Positions 59,880 to 64,000 of a stretch of DNA of 64,000 bases are shown here, in pieces. A program made the translations under genes and the position numbers. Position 1 is the first letter of the stretch; every line of letters begins with the position of its first letter. Under the pieces are notes generated by a model. It ran no database searches and had not been told where the DNA came from. It worked only from the letters and a program-made list of their open reading frames with translations. The DNA is from Paraburkholderia youngii (lineage in GTDB: Bacteria; Pseudomonadota; Gammaproteobacteria; Burkholderiales; Burkholderiaceae): assembly GCF_013366925.1 (NCBI RefSeq), contig NZ_JAALDK010000002.1, forward strand, positions 1,364,001 through 1,428,000, in the 5' to 3' direction.

Positions 59880-61757
59880 TCATGGAGGGCGTGCAAGATT
59901 CGGTCCAGCCGCCTTCTGCCACCACGTCGACAGAACCCATTCGTCGGCGGAGAAGTAAAGCGGCAGCATCGCCGGATAGGCGAGGCTGTTTCGGTACGCG
60001 ATGCGATGAACCGCGGAATACCAGTGCGGGATCACGTAGTAGCCGTTCATCAACACCCGGTCGAGCGCGTGGGTCGCATCGACGAGCTGCTCATCCGTTT
60101 GCGCGCCCAGCACCTTGCGCAGGATCGCGTCGATGGCCGGCGACTTCACGCCGGCGAGATTGTCGGAGCCGGGCTCGTCCGCGTACTGGCTGCCGAAACG
60201 CGATAGCTGCTCGGTGCCCGGCACCTGCACGTCGGGCAGGCGCACGGTCGTCATGTCGAAGTCGAACGCGTCGATGCGCTTTTGAATCAGTGCGAAATCG
60301 GCGGTGCGAAAGTTCATCGTGATGCCGAGCTTGTGCAGATTGCGGCCGAACGCAGCGGCGACCGGTTCCATCGACACGCCGCCGCCCGTGTCGCCGAGCA
60401 GCTCGAAGACGAATGGCTGACCGTTCGCGTTGCGCAGCGCGCCGTCGCGATACGTCCAGCCCGCTTGGGCCAGCAGCTCGCGCGCCTTGATCAGGTTGGC
60501 GCGCAGCGATCCCGGTGGATCGGTGTTGGGCTGTTGCGGCATCTCGCCGAACACGGCGGGATCGAGTTCCTGGCGCAATGGCTCGAGAATCGCGAGTTCG
60601 CCTTCGCTGGGTTTGCCCCTGGCCTGCAGGTCCGTGTTGACGAAGAAGCTGTCGGTGCGCTTGTACTGATCGTAGAAAAGCTGCCGGTTGAGCCACTCGA
60701 AGTCGAACGCGAGATCGAGCGCCTCGCGCACGCGCACGTCCTGAAAGAGCGGCCGCCGCAGGTTGATGAAAAAGCCCTGCATGCCCACGCCGTTGTGATG
60801 AGGAAACTCGCGCTTGATCAGCTCGCCGCTGTCGAAGCGCTTGCCGATATCGCGCCGTACCCAGCTCTGAGCGGTGTGTTCGACGAGCACGTCGTACTCG
60901 CCCGCCTTGAACGCTTCGAGTTGCGCGACCGCGTCCGCATACAGCTTGTAGTCGATGCGCGCGAAGTTGTGCGTACCCACGCGGACCGGCAGCGACGCAC
61001 CCCAGTAGTTCGGGTTGCGCTCGTAGCTGATGGTTCGGCCGTTGTCGTATCGCTCGATCAGATAATCGCCGCTTGCGATCGGCTTCTCGAACGCGAGTTG
61101 GTCGAAAGGAATGCGCGTGCCGTCCGGCCGCATGCCCCACTTGTGCGAAAACACCGGAATTCCGCCCGCGAGCAGCGGCATTTCGCGTGTCGCGACCTTG
61201 AAATCGAAGCGAATCGTGAGCCGATCGATCACCACCGCGCGCGCAATCTGCCCGAAGTACACCGCGAACTGCGGCAGCGCCTGCGGACTTTTCAGCGTGT
61301 CGAACGAGAACTTGACGTCCGCTGCGGTGACCGGATCGCCGTTCGAGAAGCGCGCTTTCGGATTGATGTGGAAGGTTGTCGACAGGCCGTCCCTGGCGAC
61401 GTCGATGTCGTCGGCGAGCAGGCAGTACGCGCTCGCCACTTCGTCGGCGCTGCCGGTCGTCAGGCTTTCGAACATCAGTCCCAGTCCCGGTGCGGGATTG
61501 CCTCGCAGCGTAAAAGGGTTGAATTTATCGAAGCTCGTCAGCCGGTTCGGATTCGCGAGCACGAGCGTGCCGTCGCGGGGGGCCTCGGGATTGACGTAAT
61601 CGAAGTGTTTGAAATCGGCGGGATATTTGGGCTCGCCGTATTGCGCGATCGCGTACACCGCGCAAGCGGGATCGGCACTCCATAGCGCCGATCCGCTCAG
61701 CACGAGCGTGAGCAGCAAGCGCCAGCTGTTGGACGAGCGGTTCGTCGGGATCGTCAT
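59880..61757 (-). CDS. YejA-like oligopeptide/microcin-type ABC binding protein
   Basis: The 625-residue protein has a signal peptide and a family 5 (DppA/OppA-type) binding fold with the YejA stretch FDKFNPFTLRGNPAP near its start. The C-terminal part contains YYVIPHWYSAVHRIAYRN, also typical of YejA. No yejBEF genes follow; only a small lipoprotein does. The start at 61757 is preferred because GAGG precedes it and the longer frame overlaps a pseudogene. It probably binds peptides or peptide-like compounds. Confidence 0.83.
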   Translation of the reverse strand: MTIPTNRSSNSWRLLLTLVLSGSALWSADPACAVYAIAQYGEPKYPADFKHFDYVNPEAPRDGTLVLANPNRLTSFDKFNPFTLRGNPAPGLGLMFESLTTGSADEVASAYCLLADDIDVARDGLSTTFHINPKARFSNGDPVTAADVKFSFDTLKSPQALPQFAVYFGQIARAVVIDRLTIRFDFKVATREMPLLAGGIPVFSHKWGMRPDGTRIPFDQLAFEKPIASGDYLIERYDNGRTISYERNPNYWGASLPVRVGTHNFARIDYKLYADAVAQLEAFKAGEYDVLVEHTAQSWVRRDIGKRFDSGELIKREFPHHNGVGMQGFFINLRRPLFQDVRVREALDLAFDFEWLNRQLFYDQYKRTDSFFVNTDLQARGKPSEGELAILEPLRQELDPAVFGEMPQQPNTDPPGSLRANLIKARELLAQAGWTYRDGALRNANGQPFVFELLGDTGGGVSMEPVAAAFGRNLHKLGITMNFRTADFALIQKRIDAFDFDMTTVRLPDVQVPGTEQLSRFGSQYADEPGSDNLAGVKSPAIDAILRKVLGAQTDEQLVDATHALDRVLMNGYYVIPHWYSAVHRIAYRNSLAYPAMLPLYFSADEWVLSTWWQKAAGPNLARPP

Positions 61758-61825
61758 GGAATTCCTCACGCCGTCGCGGTATTCGCACCAGTGTATCCAC
61801 ACGGCAGGCGATCGCGCTGCACGCG

Positions 61826-61975
61826 TCAGCCGCCCGCGCCCGTCACGACATCCTTTGGCGCGCCGACCGGCTTGCCGTTCTCGAACGTCACGTACGAGAC
61901 CACGTAACCGCTCAACGGCGAGCGGTCCCAACTGCCGTGCTCGCCGATGAACGCGCCGCCGCGATACGTCCGCAT
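61826..61975 (-). pseudogene. C-terminal fragment of a PQQ-dependent sugar dehydrogenase
   Basis: A 49-residue frame contains GAFIGEHGSWDRSPLSGY followed by FENGKPVGAPKDVVTG, the typical end of soluble aldose sugar dehydrogenase or sorbosone dehydrogenase family proteins. The rest of the gene is absent upstream, where the sequence shows no matching frame. I read it as a remnant. It lies just upstream of the YejA-like gene. Confidence 0.75.
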
Positions 61976-62318
61976 TAGCCATGCCTGAACGCTTCACTTG
62001 ACTGTCGGTCTGCGAGGTCTGCGCGGTTGGGCATGGCCGGCGCTGAGATTGGATACACCCGTTGGCAGCGTCGTCGCGAACGATAGACGCTCACCCGACG
62101 GAATAGCGGACGTTAATCACGGATCACCTCGCGCAGCACATGACGCGTGGACGCGTCATGGACAAAGCACTGACCGGTGAAATCGTCCATCGGACCTATC
62201 CGATTTTCGAAATCCGTTGTCATTTCGCATTCAATTGACACTACCTAATAATCTCAAAGGGCTTTCTGGCATATCTTCGACAGCCCGAAAGCTTATTGGT
62301 AGAAGAGAGTACGGCCGA
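61976..62318. other. Intergenic region with a 20-bp inverted repeat
   Basis: No gene is supported here. The inverted repeat ATGACGCGTGGACGCGTCAT lies at 62140-62159 with nine-base perfect arms and a two-base centre. It could be an operator for the type I secretion genes that follow. Confidence 0.5.
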
Positions 62319-63677
62319 ATGAGGCGAGTATTAGTTATGGTTCTGGTTTGTGTGTTCAATGCCGGTCGTGCCGCAGACCTTACGTCACTCACCGATTCCG
62401 CTTTGGCGAACGACGCAAAGCTCAAAAGTGCGGAAGCTACCTGGCATGCAGAGATCGAAAAGGAACCTCAGGGGCGCGCCGGGCTTCTTCCTCGGGTCAC
62501 TCTTCAGCAATCAAACTATCGCAATGGCGTGAGAGTGCCCGGGATGAGTTATCCGGGCTATTCAACGAACGGGTTCACGCTTTCCCTGACTCAGCCGGTT
62601 TTCAGATGGGATGCGTGGGAAACGTATCAACAGGGCAAGCTGTCAGTCATCGAAGCAAATCTGGCATTGGCGCAGGCAAAGCAGGACCTGCTCTTGCGCG
62701 TCTCACAAGCCTACTTCACAGCCCTTGGTGCGCAGGACGATGTCGAGCTGTCCCGCAAACACAGGGAGGCCGTTGCAGAACAGCTGGCGCTTGCAACGCA
62801 CCGGTTTTCACTGGGTGACGCTACTGTCGTGGACGTCAATGAGGCACAGGCCGGTTTTGATTCTGCGCAGGCTGACGAGATCGCCGCACACAGCCAGCTC
62901 GATGAAAAATATGCCGCCCTGCAGAAGATCGTAGGAAGCCCTGTCACGCGGGTTGATGGCATGCGGGACGGTTTTAATATTCCCCCTGTTGATCCGCCCG
63001 ATGTCGATTCATGGATCGATGCCGCGGCTGACGCTAATTATCATGTCCGCCAGAGGCAGGTTGCACTCGAAATTGCCGAACGTGAGCGCTCGAAGGCACG
63101 CGCGGGCGACTACCCGTCCATTTCTCTCGTCGGAAACGTGAATCAAGGCAATGCCGCATACGTCAATGGGCAATCGAACTTCAATACGGGCGGCAATCGC
63201 GGGACATCGAGTGCACTTGGCATCCAGATCACCATACCGCTCACTGACGGACTGATGACCCGAAGTCGGGTGCGCGAGGCCGCTGCGCTGAGGGAGAAGG
63301 CCGAACACGATCTCGACGATGCGCGGCGCAGCGCCGAACTCGAAGCGCATGAGGCCTGGCTCGGCGTGACGCGGGGGCTGGCGAAGATCGATGCACTGAA
63401 GACCGCAGTGAAGTCCGCGGCCATTGCTCTCAGATCAAACCAGACCGGCTACCGCGTGGGCGTCCGCGTGAACGCCGACGTGCTATCGGCCCAAGACAAG
63501 CTTTACAGCGCGCGGCGCGATCTCGCCAAAGCGCGTCAGGAAACTTTGGTTCAGGGCCTGCGGCTCAAGGCAAGTGCTGCGCGTCTCGAGCGGACAGACA
63601 TTGAATCCCTGAATGCGTTGCTCGCGAGCAATAGCGATGCAGAACGGCCTGTACAGAATTCAAACGCTGGGGAGTGA
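62319..63677 (+). CDS. TolC-family outer-membrane channel of a type I secretion system
   Basis: The 452-residue protein has a signal peptide (cleavage after NAGRA) and the TolC/OEP repeat architecture: two copies of a long helical segment with LSLTQPVF and ITIPLTDGL before the helices. It forms the outer-membrane exit duct. The start at 62319 is chosen because the leader begins there; the upstream frame is longer without support. An ABC transporter gene begins 2 bp downstream, so the two form an operon for a secreted protein. Confidence 0.85.
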   Translation: MRRVLVMVLVCVFNAGRAADLTSLTDSALANDAKLKSAEATWHAEIEKEPQGRAGLLPRVTLQQSNYRNGVRVPGMSYPGYSTNGFTLSLTQPVFRWDAWETYQQGKLSVIEANLALAQAKQDLLLRVSQAYFTALGAQDDVELSRKHREAVAEQLALATHRFSLGDATVVDVNEAQAGFDSAQADEIAAHSQLDEKYAALQKIVGSPVTRVDGMRDGFNIPPVDPPDVDSWIDAAADANYHVRQRQVALEIAERERSKARAGDYPSISLVGNVNQGNAAYVNGQSNFNTGGNRGTSSALGIQITIPLTDGLMTRSRVREAAALREKAEHDLDDARRSAELEAHEAWLGVTRGLAKIDALKTAVKSAAIALRSNQTGYRVGVRVNADVLSAQDKLYSARRDLAKARQETLVQGLRLKASAARLERTDIESLNALLASNSDAERPVQNSNAGE

Positions 63678-63679
63678 GA

Positions 63680-64000
63680 ATGTATCTGCTGATCAGGCGC
63701 CATCTGGTTCTGGCGAGTGGATTTGGTGTCATCTCGAATCTTCTGGTGCTCACCCCGACGATCTATCTTCTGCAGGTCTATGACCGCGTACTGCCGAGCC
63801 GCAGCATTGAGACGCTGTTGATGCTGATGGCCTTTATGGCTATCACGCTAGCCATGATGCTGCTGGTCGACGTGGTGCGCGGCCGCATTCTGGCGGATCT
63901 CGGCCTGCAACTCTGCGCCCGGCTGGACCGGCTCGCGCTGCTGGCGCGGCTTGATGCCAGCGCGCGCCAACGTCAGTCGTTCACGGTCGCGACCCAGACG
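63680..64000 (+). CDS. Type I secretion ABC transporter, N-terminal part only
   Basis: The window ends inside this gene, which encodes the first 107 residues: a membrane stretch with NLLVLTPTIYLLQVYDRVLPSR, typical of PrtD/HlyB-like T1SS permease-ATPases without a peptidase domain. GGAG lies six bases before the ATG, two bases after the TolC stop. The ATPase domain and the membrane-fusion partner lie beyond the window. Confidence 0.85.
   Translation, partial: MYLLIRRHLVLASGFGVISNLLVLTPTIYLLQVYDRVLPSRSIETLLMLMAFMAITLAMMLLVDVVRGRILADLGLQLCARLDRLALLARLDASARQRQSFTVATQT

Noticed and set aside
60282..61685. 467-residue plus-strand frame
   Set aside because: It is antisense to the YejA-like binding protein, which has clear motifs and a signal peptide.

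Overview
The window looks like a chromosomal segment of a beta-proteobacterium of the Burkholderia/Paraburkholderia type. This rests on high G+C housekeeping and catabolic genes, the gene families present (glucarate dehydratase operon, MobA-type hydroxybenzoate hydroxylase, CUT2 sugar ABC cassette, MmyB-like XRE regulators) and the close packing. Species cannot be fixed from sequence reading alone. No rRNA, tRNA, CRISPR array or prophage was seen.

Layout. (1) 1-2.9 kb: two glycosyltransferases, probably the end of a polysaccharide cluster, closed by a decayed IS6-type insertion sequence. (2) 2.97-7.9 kb: an aldarate operon on the minus strand (gudD and two MFS carriers) with a divergent GntR regulator and an 18-bp perfect palindrome between them. 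(3) 7.9-22 kb: metabolic and stress genes: two XRE-regulator/oxidoreductase divergent pairs, a Gfo/Idh/MocA dehydrogenase, two divergent GH13 enzymes (trehalose-synthase-like and alpha-glucosidase), Kup, a PAP2 phosphatase, an EEP-family hydrolase and a four-repeat membrane protein. (4) 22-44 kb: a mosaic, lower-G+C exopolysaccharide region. It holds two paralogous secreted clan GH-A glycosidases, two nearly identical Wzc/BceF-type tyrosine autokinases, an ExoY/WcaJ-like priming transferase, three GT4-like glycosyltransferases, a polysaccharide deacetylase, a flippase and a polymerase-like membrane protein. Embedded in it is a three-gene unit of a SCO copper chaperone, a galactose-oxidase-type copper radical oxidase and a c-type cytochrome. 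(5) 44-50 kb: a TonB-dependent siderophore receptor behind a Fur-box-like palindrome, then a CUT2 sugar ABC transporter with ATGA-type coupled genes. (6) 50-57 kb: a UDG-superfamily protein, a DUF488 protein, a DHA2 efflux carrier, two orphan ABC binding proteins (MetQ-like, SsuA-like) and a SoxC/SoxD-like sulfite dehydrogenase pair. (7) 57-64 kb: mobA with a MarR regulator, a YejA-like binding protein with a small lipoprotein, a remnant of a PQQ sugar dehydrogenase, and the start of a type I secretion operon that runs off the window.

How it fits together. The 22-44 kb block can prime (33579), extend (34411, 35603, 36623), modify (37879), flip (41525), polymerise (42797) and regulate the chain length (28440 or 39195) of a lipid-linked heteropolysaccharide, with secreted hydrolases (22196, 31524) to trim it. 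No outer-membrane exporter (Wza/BceE) or low-molecular-weight tyrosine phosphatase was found, so export must be encoded elsewhere. The most striking finding is the copper radical oxidase unit next to one autokinase. All galactose-oxidase catalytic residues are present, a SCO protein that could load copper lies 17 bp upstream, and a cytochrome c gene is translationally coupled downstream. I infer a periplasmic or extracellular system that oxidises glycan hydroxyls to aldehydes. The second striking finding is that the glycosidase-kinase module occurs twice in the same order; the kinase copies form 2.3-kb near-identical direct repeats that could recombine and delete most of the glycosyltransferase genes.
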